DNA from: Paraburkholderia ribeironis
GTDB lineage: Bacteria > Pseudomonadota > Gammaproteobacteria > Burkholderiales > Burkholderiaceae
DNA: 54,940 nt
Direction: 5' to 3'
NCBI RefSeq assembly: GCF_900019265.1
Contig: NZ_CYGX02000011.1
Coordinates: 1 to 54,940, forward strand
Shown: piece after piece, positions 12,031 through 21,176 of the stretch
Layout of the letters: each line of letters opens with the position of its first letter
How positions within the stretch are numbered: position 1 is the stretch's first letter
Translations under genes and position numbers: made by a program
The notes under the pieces: generated by a model
Told to the model about the DNA's origin: nothing
Database searches by the model: none
The model's input: only the letters and a program-made list of their open reading frames with translations

Positions 12031-12903
12031 ATGCTCGCTTCCTTCATTGCCGCTGTCTTTGTCGTGCTGTGGTCGACCGGTTTCGTGGTCGCCCGCGCAA
12101 TCACACCATATGCCGATCCCAATCTCTTTCTGCTGGCGCGCTTCGGCGGCACGGCGCTGATCTTCGCGCTCGCCGCCGTGATCGCGCGTGCGGCGTGGCC
12201 GAGCAGCCGCGACTTCGGCAAACATCTGGCAGCAGGCGCGCTGCTGCAAGGCGTCTATCTCGGCGCCGGCTACTGGGCCGTCGCGCAAGGCCTGAGCGCC
12301 GGCGTGATGGCATTGCTCGGCGCGCTGCAGCCGCTCGCGACCGCCGCCGTCGCAGCGCCGCTGTTCGGCGAGCGGCTTGCGCCGCGCGGCTGGACCGGCA
12401 TGGCGCTCGGCCTCGCCGGCGTCGTGCTGGTGCTCGAACCGAAGCTCGCGTCCGCCGCGCCGTCGACCTCGCAGGGCAACGCGCCGGCGTGGCTGGTCGT
12501 GCTCGTCTCGATCGGCGCGGTCGCCGCGATCACGGCGGGCACGCTGTTTCAGAAGACTTCGCTGGCAAAGGCCGATATTCGCAGCGCGAGCGCGGTGCAG
12601 AATCTCGGCGCGGCGTGCGTCGCGGCCGTGCTTGCACTGACGCTCGGCGAGCATCGCTGGATTGCGTCGCCTACGCTGTGGGGCTCACTGGCCTGGGGCA
12701 TCGTGATGCTCTCCGGCATCAGCGTCACGCTGCTCGTCTGGATGGTCAGGCGCGGCGACGCGGCGCGCGCCACCGCGCTGATGTTTCTCGCGCCGCCGCT
12801 CGCCGCGCTCGAAGGCTATCTCGGCTTCGGCGAAACGTTGCTGCCGGTACAGATCGCCGGATTTGCCGTCGCGCTGGTGGGCGTGTTGCTGGCACGGTCG
12901 TGA
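12031..12903 (+). CDS. EamA/DMT-family transporter
   Basis: A 290-residue inner-membrane protein with about ten hydrophobic helices in two EamA repeats. It opens with V-L-W-S-T-G-F-V-V-A-R, a common DMT signature. The second repeat ends with the usual P-P-L-A-A-L-E-G-Y-L-G-F-G-E. Members export amino acids or other metabolites; the substrate here is unknown. The gene starts 66 bases after the nonamer repeat, so that repeat lies in its promoter or leader region. Confidence 0.88.
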   Translation: MLASFIAAVFVVLWSTGFVVARAITPYADPNLFLLARFGGTALIFALAAVIARAAWPSSRDFGKHLAAGALLQGVYLGAGYWAVAQGLSAGVMALLGALQPLATAAVAAPLFGERLAPRGWTGMALGLAGVVLVLEPKLASAAPSTSQGNAPAWLVVLVSIGAVAAITAGTLFQKTSLAKADIRSASAVQNLGAACVAAVLALTLGEHRWIASPTLWGSLAWGIVMLSGISVTLLVWMVRRGDAARATALMFLAPPLAALEGYLGFGETLLPVQIAGFAVALVGVLLARS

Positions 12904-12947
12904 GACACGAAACGCAAAGCGGCAGCCGCAACCAGCAAGGCCGTGAA

Positions 12948-13940
12948 TCAATCGGCCGTATCCGCGCCGGCTGGCACTTTGGCGCGCGCCTTGCCGCCGG
13001 GCGCCGGCGCCCACGCCGGCCGGCTCTTGCGCTCCGAATCCACCACCACGATGTAACGCCCCGCCCATGGCGGAATCTGGCGATCGCTTTTCAACACCCA
13101 CAGCGATTGCCCGGAGTCGACCAGCGTCACATATTCGGCATCGAGAATGCCGTAGTGGTCGAGAAACGTATTGAGCGACGCGGGAATCCGCACGCAGCCT
13201 TTCGAGTGACGAATGCCGAGCAGCGACTCGAGCCGGTCGGGATCGGTAGCATGCATCTGGAAGCGCATCTGCGACATGCCGCCCTTGCCCCAACCGCGCT
13301 CGGCCTGCGCCCAGCCGATGTCGAAGATCCGCATATCGCGCTTGCCATAGCCGCGGATATGGTTTTCGTTCTGCGTGCCCTCGGAGCGGAAATCCATGTT
13401 GGCAGGCGTATGTTCGAACACGCCGAGCGGCGTGATGAAATGGTCGTACTCGCCGGGCTTGCCCGTCGAAACCGGCGACGCGCCAATCATCTGCCAGGCG
13501 TCGGACGGGACGGCGCGAAAGTAGATGAAGAGCGCCTGCACGTTGGCGTTGCGATCGACCAGCACGACATACTCGCCCGACAGGTTGCCCAGTGCGTTCG
13601 CTGCGAGCGCGGCTTGCAGGCGATCGGCATCGGCGCGTTGCTCGGCGGCCGGCACCTTGAGGCGGCGCGTGACGTTGTGTGCGAACACGTCGCGCAGCAG
13701 AAACGCGCGACGTGGATCGACGACACCCGCTGCATCGGGCGCCGCAAGCGCGGATGCGTCGACGGCAACCGATGGACGGCGCAACGGGGCAACTGCTTTC
13801 GCCGCTGCCGCTGCACTCGCCGGAACCGGTTCGTGAGCCGAGACCGCCATCGCAGCGGTGCATGTCGATGCGCACAACGCAGCCACCAGCACGCGCGTCA
13901 GAATGCGCGGAGCAAGCACGGCGCGGATCACGCGCGACAT
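12948..13940 (-). CDS. L,D-transpeptidase (YkuD/ErfK family)
   Basis: A protein of about 330 residues with an N-terminal signal peptide (cleaved near A-A-M-A-V-S-A) and a C-terminal YkuD domain. The catalytic signature is H-S-K-G-C-V-R-I-P, with the Cys as nucleophile. It should act in the periplasm on peptidoglycan stem peptides or on linking proteins to the wall. The start at 13940 places the signal peptide at the N-terminus. Upstream in-frame ATGs (13958, 14057) would add a charged, non-hydrophobic leader. Confidence 0.85.
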   Translation of the reverse strand: MSRVIRAVLAPRILTRVLVAALCASTCTAAMAVSAHEPVPASAAAAAKAVAPLRRPSVAVDASALAAPDAAGVVDPRRAFLLRDVFAHNVTRRLKVPAAEQRADADRLQAALAANALGNLSGEYVVLVDRNANVQALFIYFRAVPSDAWQMIGASPVSTGKPGEYDHFITPLGVFEHTPANMDFRSEGTQNENHIRGYGKRDMRIFDIGWAQAERGWGKGGMSQMRFQMHATDPDRLESLLGIRHSKGCVRIPASLNTFLDHYGILDAEYVTLVDSGQSLWVLKSDRQIPPWAGRYIVVVDSERKSRPAWAPAPGGKARAKVPAGADTAD

Positions 13941-14382
13941 GCAGCAGGTATACGGCATGCGACCCGCCTTGCGCCGACGATCTACCGATGTGAACGTCAG
14001 GCGATCCAATCCAGGCTGGCCGGGCCGATCTGGGTAGTTCATCGCGTAGTTGAGCAAAGCTGATTATTATTGATTTTTCGCCGGTTGCTGTGGCGCCCGG
14101 AACGAGGATGTTACTAAGCGTATTGCGATCTGTCGATAAAGACGCGGCGAATTAGTCAATTTCACTGAAATGCCGAGCATTTTTGTCAATCTGCGCAGCG
14201 GTTTAAAGGCAATGTAATCCGCGATTCAAAGCCAATATCGGTGTTAAAACGCGAGACCGGTCCATTGCGGATGCGAATGAAACCGCGTCGGAGCCATCCT
14301 TCTCGCGGGTTCGCCATTTATCTCATCGGCATGCGAGCGTTCGTTATGAACAATATGCAAGCGCGCAAAGGAGCACCATCAA
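13941..14382. other. Divergent intergenic region before nadE
   Basis: Lies between the L,D-transpeptidase (minus) and nadE (plus) and is richer in A and T than the coding DNA around it, especially 14050-14240. It should carry promoters for both genes. I could not fix a consensus promoter, operator or riboswitch-like structure in it. Confidence 0.5.
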
Positions 14383-15246
14383 ATGATGACACAACACGAT
14401 CCAGTCGACCGCCAGGCAAGTATCGCAGCGGAAATGCACGTCGCCGGCGAATTTGACGCCGGCCGGGAAATCGAGCGCCGGGTTGCTTTTCTGGCGAACT
14501 ATCTGCGCAGCAGCGGCCTGAAAACTTATGTGCTCGGGATTAGCGGCGGCGTCGATTCGACCACCGCCGGGCGACTTGCTCAACTCGCCGTCGAGCGGTT
14601 GCGCGCCGATCATTACGACGCGCAATTCGTCGCAATACGCCTGCCTTACGGCGAGCAACAGGACGAAGCCGACGCGCAACAGGCAGTGCGCTTCATTCGC
14701 GCCGACGAAAATCTCGCGATCGACATTCAAGCCGCCGCCGATGCGATGCTCGCCGCGCTCGATCACAGCGGCGTGTCATTCAAGGACGAATCGCAACGGG
14801 ATTTCGTGCACGGCAATATCAAGGCGCGCCAGCGCATGATTGCGCAATACGCGGTAGCCAGCACGCGGGCCGGCGTGGTGATCGGCACTGACCATGCGGC
14901 CGAGTCGGTGATGGGCTTCTTTACGAAGTTCGGCGACGGCGGCGCCGATGTGCTGCCGCTCGCCGGGCTGAACAAGCGTCGCGTGCGTGCGGTGGCGAAG
15001 GCACTAGGCGCACCCGAGGCGCTGGCGCACAAGGTGCCGACCGCAGACCTCGAAATGCTGCGCCCGCTTCGTCCCGATGAAGACGCCTATGGCATCCCAT
15101 ACGACGCGATCGACGACTTTCTGGAAGGCAAACCGGTGAGTGATGTCGCCCGCGCCACCATCCTGCAGTTCTACGAAGTGACGCGTCACAAGCGGGCGCT
15201 GCCGTACACGCCGTTTGACTGGCCGACACAAACGGACGGGCAATGA
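14383..15246 (+). CDS. nadE: Ammonia-dependent NAD+ synthetase
   Basis: A 287-residue cytoplasmic enzyme that amidates nicotinic acid adenine dinucleotide to NAD+, the last step of NAD synthesis. It has the PP-loop S-G-G-V-D-S-T near residue 54. Further NadE motifs are G-T-D-H-A-A-E-S and F-F-T-K-F-G-D-G-G-A-D. Its length is close to E. coli NadE, and it lacks a glutaminase domain, so it should use free ammonia. An AAAGGAG lies about ten bases before the ATG. Confidence 0.93.
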   Translation: MMTQHDPVDRQASIAAEMHVAGEFDAGREIERRVAFLANYLRSSGLKTYVLGISGGVDSTTAGRLAQLAVERLRADHYDAQFVAIRLPYGEQQDEADAQQAVRFIRADENLAIDIQAAADAMLAALDHSGVSFKDESQRDFVHGNIKARQRMIAQYAVASTRAGVVIGTDHAAESVMGFFTKFGDGGADVLPLAGLNKRRVRAVAKALGAPEALAHKVPTADLEMLRPLRPDEDAYGIPYDAIDDFLEGKPVSDVARATILQFYEVTRHKRALPYTPFDWPTQTDGQ

Positions 15247-15407
15247 GCCAGGCAAAACAGTGGGGAAGCCGCGGGAATGCAGCGAGGTCGGGATGGCCAT
15301 GATGGCAGCCGTAGCGACGGCCGTCGCAGCAGGCACGCGCGGCATGAAACTCACCACCCGACATGCGCGCGGCTCGTGCCGCCTTCGCAGCGTCTAGCCG
15401 CAGCCGA

Positions 15408-15671
15408 TCACCGGGCAGGCGGTTCGTCGCTGAATAAATCGGCAGTCGCCTCGAGCGCCTGGCCGCCCAAATGCTTGCCGTGAATCTGCCGTGCGATCAC
15501 TTCGCCCACGTAAGGCACTTCGGCGTCCAGTTCGACCGTGGCATAGGCGCCGGGTTTGCCAGCGTCGACCACTTCGACATTTTTCGCATAATGCCCGAGT
15601 TCATGTTTGAGGAACTCCCGCACGTCCTGCTCGCTGCACGATTCCGCGATATTGCGCACGATCAGGTTCAT
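15408..15671 (-). CDS. Small RRM-like RNA-binding protein
   Basis: An 87-residue protein whose beginning (N-L-I-V-R-N-I-A, then S-E-Q-D-V-R-E-F-L) resembles strand 1 and helix 1 of an RNA recognition motif. The later stretch G-A-Y-A-T-V-E-L-D has the look of RNP1, but the aromatic residues are weak. A GGAG lies at a suitable distance before the ATG. It follows the 52-residue membrane ORF by five bases, so the two form a small operon. The RRM reading is a fold-level guess. Confidence 0.65.
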   Translation of the reverse strand: MNLIVRNIAESCSEQDVREFLKHELGHYAKNVEVVDAGKPGAYATVELDAEVPYVGEVIARQIHGKHLGGQALEATADLFSDEPPAR

Positions 15672-15676
15672 GCTGC

Positions 15677-15835
15677 CTATCTCCGACGCGCTTGACGTTC
15701 CGTGCCCCGATCCGTGACCCGCACCCGCACTGGACGCAGCGCGGCGCGCTGTTTCGCCCGAGCGGCGGCGACTTCGCGAATCACGACAACACCGGCGGCG
15801 CCCACAGCGACCAATGACAGATAGAAGGTAATCAT
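15677..15835 (-). CDS. Small single-helix membrane protein (52 aa)
   Basis: A 52-residue frame beginning M-I-T-F-Y-L-S-L-V-A-V-G, with one N-terminal hydrophobic helix followed by a strongly basic tail rich in Arg. It has a good Shine-Dalgarno sequence (GGGGAG, six bases before the ATG) and ends five bases before the RRM-like gene. These features make it likely to be translated. No family was recognised. Confidence 0.55.
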   Translation of the reverse strand: MITFYLSLVAVGAAGVVVIREVAAARAKQRAALRPVRVRVTDRGTERQARRR

Positions 15836-16405
15836 TTAAATCTCCCCTGCGAATTTCGTCCTTTGTTCAGGATAGCCATATCCGACTGCAAAAGCGATGC
15901 AACACAGTGTCGAAAAGCGGACGGGAAATCTCCGTTAATGCACTGCATCTGAATAAAGCGGACCGAAAATAGCAATATATCCGTTCGTTCAGCAGCGCAC
16001 GGGGGCGGTCAACGCGTCAGCAATCCGTGCCGAAAGCAAGAACCGGCCCGCGACTTGCATCGCCACGGCATCCTGCGGGGAAGTGCGCGAGGCGCGGACT
16101 GGTCGACGGGATCAGTCCGCTGCTTGCACGTTGGCCGCGCTCACCCACCACGTATTCTTGCCGTGCGGCAGTTGAACCAGCACCGCGGACGGATCGTCGA
16201 CACCATCGTCGGCGATCTGGCATACCGGCAGGCCATCCGGCAGGTAAGCAAGCCGCCTGCGCGACGGACACGGGTAGGAGCTGCGGCTACTGCTCGCACG
16301 CAACCCTCCCCGTCCGCTCGTCGCGGCCTTCGTGTTTGCCAATCCAGCGACGCCACGCATTGCGCCGCTTCGTTGCGCAATGCAACGCGCGTCGCGGATT
16401 GATCG
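15836..16405. other. 570-base stretch without a supported gene
   Basis: Contains open frames on both strands (for example 16027-16587 plus and 16017-16271 minus). None has a ribosome binding site, a domain motif or a composition unlike shadow frames. The part from 15840 to 16000 is AT-rich and probably carries the promoter of the small operon at 15408-15835. I see nothing else firm. Confidence 0.5.
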
Positions 16406-18070
16406 CTACTTCGCCACCCGGGCCTGCAACGCGCGAATACGGGCGAGCGCCTGCGTATTGGCCACCGTCGAGTCATACATTTTCGCCAGATCCGCCTTCA
16501 GCGCGGTGCGCGAGCCGCCGTCGAGATAAATCATGTGCCCCGACGGATAGAATCGCGCCGACAGATTCTCCCGGACCTGCTGACTGAGCAGCGGCATCTG
16601 CTGCAGATCGAGCACGGTCTGATAGAACGGCGTCACAAAATCGAAGAAGCCGTTCGCCGACAGCACCTTCAGATCGGGATTGAGCGCCATCACGGCGGCA
16701 AGATCGCCCGCGGTGTACAGAACGATGTTGCCCTGCGCGTCGAGCCCCTTCTGCGCGCCGGTCGGATCGATGTGGCCGAAATCCCAGTATTTGAAGGCCT
16801 GATCGTTCAGATCGGTGAACGCCGAATTCGACGTGTATTTCAGCTGCTCGTTCAGATACACGTTCCACATCGTCGTGTAGACGCCTGAGACCGCCGTCAT
16901 GGTTGGATCGTTGCCGCCGGAGTTCGGGTCGATCTTGCCGGCAATGCCCGTGTCGATCGCCGTGACCCGGCCGTCGTACGCGCCGAGCGCGAGACCTTGC
17001 GACTTCAGCAGGGTGGTCAGAAAAAGCGAATTGCCCCGGCTGTCGTATGCGGCGATATCGAGACTCCACGCGAGCAGCGTCGTCTTGTCGATGCCGGTGT
17101 ACTCGCTGAGCTTTTCGACGGTAGCCGAGTCCGTGGTCGGAAACTTGCGCAGCGCCGCCAGATAATCGGTGCGCGAGAATTGCGCGACTTCTTCGGCGAA
17201 GGCGCCGAGATCGGTGGGCCGCGGCGCGACGCCGAGCTTCTTGTGATACCAGGCGTCCGCAGCCGCCGTGGGCAACGTGCCCACCGGGTTGCCGGATTGC
17301 GTGTAATCAAGAATCGACGACTGCAGCGTGATGCCGTTCAGATCGACGCCGTCTTCGTGCAGCCTGTACGCGAGCACGCAACTGCGCGCCGTGCCATAGG
17401 ATTCACCGAACAGGTACTTCGGCGAATTCCAGCGGTTGTTCCTGGTCAGAAAGCGCTTGATGAACTGCTTGATCGAATCGGCGTCCTGGTCGACACCCCA
17501 GAAGTCGCGATTCTTTTTCGGCGCGATCGCCGCCGAATAGCCGGTGCCGACCGGATTGATGAAGACCAGATCGCTGCGGTCCAGCAGACTGTCCGGATTG
17601 TCCTCCATCGAGTAGGGCGCGGGCGGCGTAAAGCCCGGCATCGACGTCTTGATGCGGCGCGGCGCAAACGAGCCCAGCAGCACGAACACGGCAGATGACC
17701 CTGGCCCACCGTTGTAGAAGAACGTCACCGGGCGGGTTTCCTCCTTCTGTTTGTCCTGCGTGAACGCAACGTAGAACATCCGGGCTTCGGGCAGCGAACT
17801 GCTCGGGTCGACGATCACCAGATGACCCGCCGTCGCCGTGTAGTTGATTTTGGTGCCGCCGATCGTCACCGAATGATGTGTAATCGCCGCGGTTTCAGTG
17901 ACGTCGGTCACCGAATCGTCCGGCCCGTTGCCATACGCGACCGGATCGAAGAACGGCTGATCCCCGGCCTTGTGCGGCGCGCTGGCCGGCGCAGAGGCGG
18001 CGGTGGGCGCCGAAGGATGAGAATTGTGCGGCGACTGCGGACTACCGGAAGCTGACTCTATGTTCGTCAT
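16406..18070 (-). CDS. S10-family serine carboxypeptidase-like protein
   Basis: A 554-residue alpha/beta-hydrolase-fold peptidase. It has the S10 substrate-binding motif N-G-G-P-G-S-S and the nucleophile motif G-E-S-Y-G. A late Asp lies in G-F-F-D-F-V-T-P and the His in S-G-H-M-I-Y-L-D. S10 enzymes remove C-terminal residues and are usually active at acidic pH. The N-terminus is a Pro/Ala/Ser-rich tail of about 35 residues and no ordinary signal peptide is visible, so the site of action is unclear. It lies 76 bases after an S53 acid peptidase on the same strand. Confidence 0.87.
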   Translation of the reverse strand: MTNIESASGSPQSPHNSHPSAPTAASAPASAPHKAGDQPFFDPVAYGNGPDDSVTDVTETAAITHHSVTIGGTKINYTATAGHLVIVDPSSSLPEARMFYVAFTQDKQKEETRPVTFFYNGGPGSSAVFVLLGSFAPRRIKTSMPGFTPPAPYSMEDNPDSLLDRSDLVFINPVGTGYSAAIAPKKNRDFWGVDQDADSIKQFIKRFLTRNNRWNSPKYLFGESYGTARSCVLAYRLHEDGVDLNGITLQSSILDYTQSGNPVGTLPTAAADAWYHKKLGVAPRPTDLGAFAEEVAQFSRTDYLAALRKFPTTDSATVEKLSEYTGIDKTTLLAWSLDIAAYDSRGNSLFLTTLLKSQGLALGAYDGRVTAIDTGIAGKIDPNSGGNDPTMTAVSGVYTTMWNVYLNEQLKYTSNSAFTDLNDQAFKYWDFGHIDPTGAQKGLDAQGNIVLYTAGDLAAVMALNPDLKVLSANGFFDFVTPFYQTVLDLQQMPLLSQQVRENLSARFYPSGHMIYLDGGSRTALKADLAKMYDSTVANTQALARIRALQARVAK

Positions 18071-18104
18071 GATCGCTCCATGGGTTCGTTCACGTCTTGT
18101 AGGT

Positions 18105-18137
18105 CACGCCCCCCAGGAGGACTTCCTTCGGGGCGTG
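18105..18137 (-). terminator. Hairpin between the S53 and S10 peptidase genes
   Basis: Perfect 8-bp arms CACGCCCC (18105-18112) and GGGGCGTG (18130-18137) enclose a loop that can itself pair. No T-run follows on the minus strand, so it may be a weak terminator, attenuator or mRNA-stabilising element. Confidence 0.35.
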
Positions 18138-18146
18138 TGTTGCAGA

Positions 18147-19715
18147 CTATAGTGCGGCGGCCACTTTCTGACCATTGGGACTGCCGAGTCCCGTGCAGGC
18201 GTCCCAACCCACGGACGCCGCGAAACTGCCGTTGTTGCCCTGTGTGATGTCGTTGCACACGCCCGGCGTCTTGTACAGCTTCGGGTTGATAAAGCCGGCT
18301 GGCTGCCCTTTGGCCGCGTTGATCCGCGCAATCAGCGCGGCCCACAGCGGCGCGACCGCGCTGGTGCCGCCGACCACCGTCTGCGTGCCGTCGATCAACA
18401 CCTCGTAGCCGGTGGCGGGCGATGCATCGCCCGCCACGTCCGGCACACCGCGCCCGCCAAGCGGTGCGGTGCCGCCGCCCGTCGACGTGGCCGACAAACC
18501 GTTCTGCCACGCCGGCACCGGGAAAGCCTGGCTTACTCCGCCGCCGCTCGCGCCGCCGTCGATGCCGTCGTTCCATACCACTTCGTGCGAGATCGACGTG
18601 CCCGACGCGCTCAGCGTGGTGCCGCCGCATGCCAGCACATAGGGGCTCGACGCCGGAAAGTCGACCTGATCGACGCCCGCGCCGTCGCTCGAGCCGCTAT
18701 CGCCCGACGCTGCACAGACTGTCACGCCGAGCGCCGCCGCGCTCTGCAACACGCTGTTGAACGCCTGCAGCGACTGGTTGGTCCAGCGCGATTCCGGTCC
18801 GCCCCAACTGATCGAGATCACCGAAGGCTTGTTGGTCGTGTCGTGCACAGCGCGGCTCACCGCGTCGATGAAACCGGCGTCGCTGTTCGGCGTGAAGTAC
18901 ACCGCGATGGTCGCGTGCGGCACGATCGCACCGACGATTTCGATGTCGAGCGTGACTTCGCCGTCCGGCCCGTTGGGGTCGCCGCTCGGCTGATTGCGGC
19001 CCTGGTCGACGCCGACCGCCTTCACCGTGGGCGACGCGACGCCGAGGCTCGCGAAATAGGACGTGAGATCCGCGGTGTTATAGCCACCGCCGAGTTCGAT
19101 GATGCCGACGCACTGCCCGGCGCCATCGCCCTGCGGAAACTGGTAAAGCGACGCGAGTTGCGGCGGCGTAAAGGACACCTGAGCGGACACCTGAGGCGCA
19201 AGGGTCGGCACGAATGGCGGCCGGATCCGGAAGTGTGGCCGCGCCTGGGGCCGGTCGTCGAGCCCGAGCACCGCCTCCACGGCGCCGTGCAGATCGTCCG
19301 GCACGCTGATTGCGCCAGTGCGGCCACGGAACTGCCCGGCCGCGTGATGCTGATAGCGTTCCAGCTTGACCTCGAAGGCACTCTCGAATTGGGCAATCGT
19401 GCCGCTCAATACCACCGAGCGCGCCGCCGCGTCTTCACGCGCCACCGCGAGGCCATGCCCGGCGGCAAAAGCTTTGACCTTGGCGATGTCGTCCGGCGCG
19501 GCGCCGTACTCATTGGCGAGCGCCTCGCGCGACAGTGGCTTGACGCTCGCGTCGCCCGCTTCGATCCGGCTCATCAGCGCATCGAACTGGGCCTGCCGCT
19601 GACGGCGCAGTATCACGAAAACCTCGATCCGCTGCGCTGGGTCGCATTGCCCGACAACCTGCGAACCGGGTTCGACGGTTCGTTCGCTTCCCGGCAACGG
19701 GTACTTGTTGACCAT
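18147..19715 (-). CDS. Sedolisin-type S53 acid serine peptidase (pro-kumamolisin)
   Basis: A 522-residue S53 peptidase. The N-terminal pro-domain (about residues 1-175, with L-S-R-E-A-L-A-N-E-Y-G) acts as a chaperone and inhibitor until autocleavage at low pH. The catalytic part has the Glu-x3-Asp pair in G-E-V-T-L-D-I-E, the oxyanion Asp in S-G-D-S-G and the nucleophile in G-G-T-S-A-V-A-P. No classical signal peptide is seen, as in some bacterial kumamolisins. The start at 19715 (M-V-N-K-Y-P) was preferred to 19754. Confidence 0.88.
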   Translation of the reverse strand: MVNKYPLPGSERTVEPGSQVVGQCDPAQRIEVFVILRRQRQAQFDALMSRIEAGDASVKPLSREALANEYGAAPDDIAKVKAFAAGHGLAVAREDAAARSVVLSGTIAQFESAFEVKLERYQHHAAGQFRGRTGAISVPDDLHGAVEAVLGLDDRPQARPHFRIRPPFVPTLAPQVSAQVSFTPPQLASLYQFPQGDGAGQCVGIIELGGGYNTADLTSYFASLGVASPTVKAVGVDQGRNQPSGDPNGPDGEVTLDIEIVGAIVPHATIAVYFTPNSDAGFIDAVSRAVHDTTNKPSVISISWGGPESRWTNQSLQAFNSVLQSAAALGVTVCAASGDSGSSDGAGVDQVDFPASSPYVLACGGTTLSASGTSISHEVVWNDGIDGGASGGGVSQAFPVPAWQNGLSATSTGGGTAPLGGRGVPDVAGDASPATGYEVLIDGTQTVVGGTSAVAPLWAALIARINAAKGQPAGFINPKLYKTPGVCNDITQGNNGSFAASVGWDACTGLGSPNGQKVAAAL

Positions 19716-20019
19716 GGTGTCGACTCTCCTGTTAGCGTGCCGCGCGGAGCGCAAATGGCCCGAGACACGGCGCGCGCCTGCCCAACCTCATTGCCTGACG
19801 GTTGGCGGCGGGTTGCTGTTCCAAGAACTGCGTCAAACCATCCGACCAAAGCATTCGAACACAGTTCCGGGGTGCGCGGCAGTTATCCGGATGGCTAACG
19901 CCGGGCTGCACCCATGCGCATCGTGCGCCGCTCGCGCTATGATGCTGCAGCGGCAATCCAGCCGTTACATTGCCTCGCGCGCTGCCCGCGCGCACGATCC
20001 AGGAATCAGAGGAACTCCC
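19716..20019. other. Divergent intergenic region
   Basis: About 300 bases between the S53 peptidase (minus) and the DUF1993 gene (plus). It should carry both promoters. No clear palindrome or consensus was found. Confidence 0.45.
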
Positions 20020-20529
20020 ATGCCAATCTCGATGTATCAAGCTTCACTGCCCGTGCTGATTCGCGGCCTGACGAACCTGCAAGCCATCCTGGGCAAAGCC
20101 GAAGCGCACGCCGCCGAGAAGCAGATCGAACCCTCGGTGTTCACGAACGGCCGGCTCGCCCCTGACATGCTGCCGCTCGTACGCCAGATCTATATCGCGA
20201 GCGATACCGCCAAGGGTTGCGCGGCGCGTCTGGCCGGTGTTGAAGCGCCGAAATACGAAGACGTCGAGCAGACCTTCGAAGAGCTGCAGGCCCGCCTTCA
20301 AAAGACGATCGACTATCTGAAAGAATTCAAGCCCGAGCAGATAGACGGCTCGGAAGAACGCGCGATCACGCTGAAGATGCGCGTGGGCCCGATCGAGTTC
20401 ACGGGGCTGTCGTATCTGCTCGGTTTCGTGCTGCCGAATTTCTATTTTCACGTCACGACGGCGTATGACATTCTGCGTCACAACGGCGTCGAACTCGGCA
20501 AGCTCGACTATCTGGGCGCCATCAAGTAA
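20020..20529 (+). CDS. DUF1993 family protein
   Basis: A 169-residue soluble, helical protein of the DUF1993 family, recognised from the opening (S-M-Y-Q-A-S-L-P-V-L-I-R-G-L) and the late F-Y-F-H-V-T-T-A-Y-D-I-L-R-H. The fold is thought to resemble the DinB-like four-helix bundle; the function is unknown. A GAGGA lies seven bases before the ATG at 20020. The same frame stays open back to 19705, but those extra residues carry no homology signal. Confidence 0.85.
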   Translation: MPISMYQASLPVLIRGLTNLQAILGKAEAHAAEKQIEPSVFTNGRLAPDMLPLVRQIYIASDTAKGCAARLAGVEAPKYEDVEQTFEELQARLQKTIDYLKEFKPEQIDGSEERAITLKMRVGPIEFTGLSYLLGFVLPNFYFHVTTAYDILRHNGVELGKLDYLGAIK

Positions 20530-20582
20530 CGGGGCGGCTGCCGCGGCGACCTACGCGTGATTTGCGCGTGATTTATGCGGTA

Positions 20583-20720
20583 GGCCTGCGCAGTGACCTG
20601 CGCGGTGGCCTATGCAGTGACCTGCGCGGTGGCCTGCGCGGTGGCCTGCGCGGTGGCCTGCGCGGTGGCCTGCGCGGTGACCTGCGCGGTGACCTGCGCG
20701 GTGGCCTACGCAGTGGCCTA
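20583..20720. repeat. 12-bp tandem repeat, 11.5 copies, abutting the ynfA stop
   Basis: Tandem copies of GRCCTGCGCGGT, with three degenerate copies (variants such as GGCCTATGCAGT). The last half copy contains the stop codon of ynfA (20718-20720, minus strand). The array therefore forms the 3' untranslated end of ynfA and the space after the DUF1993 gene. Frames through it give a spurious His-Arg-Ala-Gly repeat. Confidence 0.93.
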
Positions 20721-21038
20721 AATACGCGGCTGGAACGCGATGACCGCCATGCCAGCCAGCGTCAACGCAACGCCAGCCGCGTCCCACGACGTAGGTCGCA
20801 CCTTGTCGACCCACCATAGCCAGGCGATCGCCACCGCGACATACACACCGCCGTAAGCCGCATAGACGCGGCCCGCGGCGGTGCCGTGCAGGGTCAGCAG
20901 CCACGCGAACAGCGCGAGGCTGAGCGCGCCGGGCAGCAGCAGCCAGACGGAGCCGCCGTCCTTCAGCCAGCGCCACGGCAAATAGCAGCCGACAATCTCG
21001 GCAACTGCGGTCACGACATATAGCAGAAACGTTTTCAT
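20718..21038 (-). CDS. ynfA: YnfA/UPF0060 family membrane protein
   Basis: A 106-residue inner-membrane protein with four hydrophobic helices, of the UPF0060 family related to small multidrug resistance proteins. Signatures are [24 protein letters not shown] and the late W-D-A-A-G. Its length is typical. The role is probably small-molecule efflux, but the evidence for the family is thin. Confidence 0.9.
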   Translation of the reverse strand: MKTFLLYVVTAVAEIVGCYLPWRWLKDGGSVWLLLPGALSLALFAWLLTLHGTAAGRVYAAYGGVYVAVAIAWLWWVDKVRPTSWDAAGVALTLAGMAVIAFQPRI

Positions 21039-21176
21039 CGATGGACAAGGACAAAGGGTTGTGTCGCCGCGAACTGGCACGCGGCTTCCTATCGGCTTTA
21101 TTAACACAATCACTTTGCGCGGTGGGCATGGACCGCGCGACAGTCGCCGCACCCTGTTGCCTGATGGCTATCGCTC

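Noticed and set aside
12003..14063. Plus-strand frame of 686 codons
   Set aside because: It is Arg/Ala-rich and covers the DMT transporter and L,D-transpeptidase genes in wrong frames, as expected in GC-rich DNA.
16027..16587. Plus-strand frame in the 570-base gap
   Set aside because: No ribosome binding site, no recognisable domain, and it runs into the S10 peptidase gene on the opposite strand.
20551..21129. Minus-strand frame with a His-Arg-Ala-Gly repeat
   Set aside because: It is a shadow of the ynfA region extended through the 12-bp repeat in a wrong frame.
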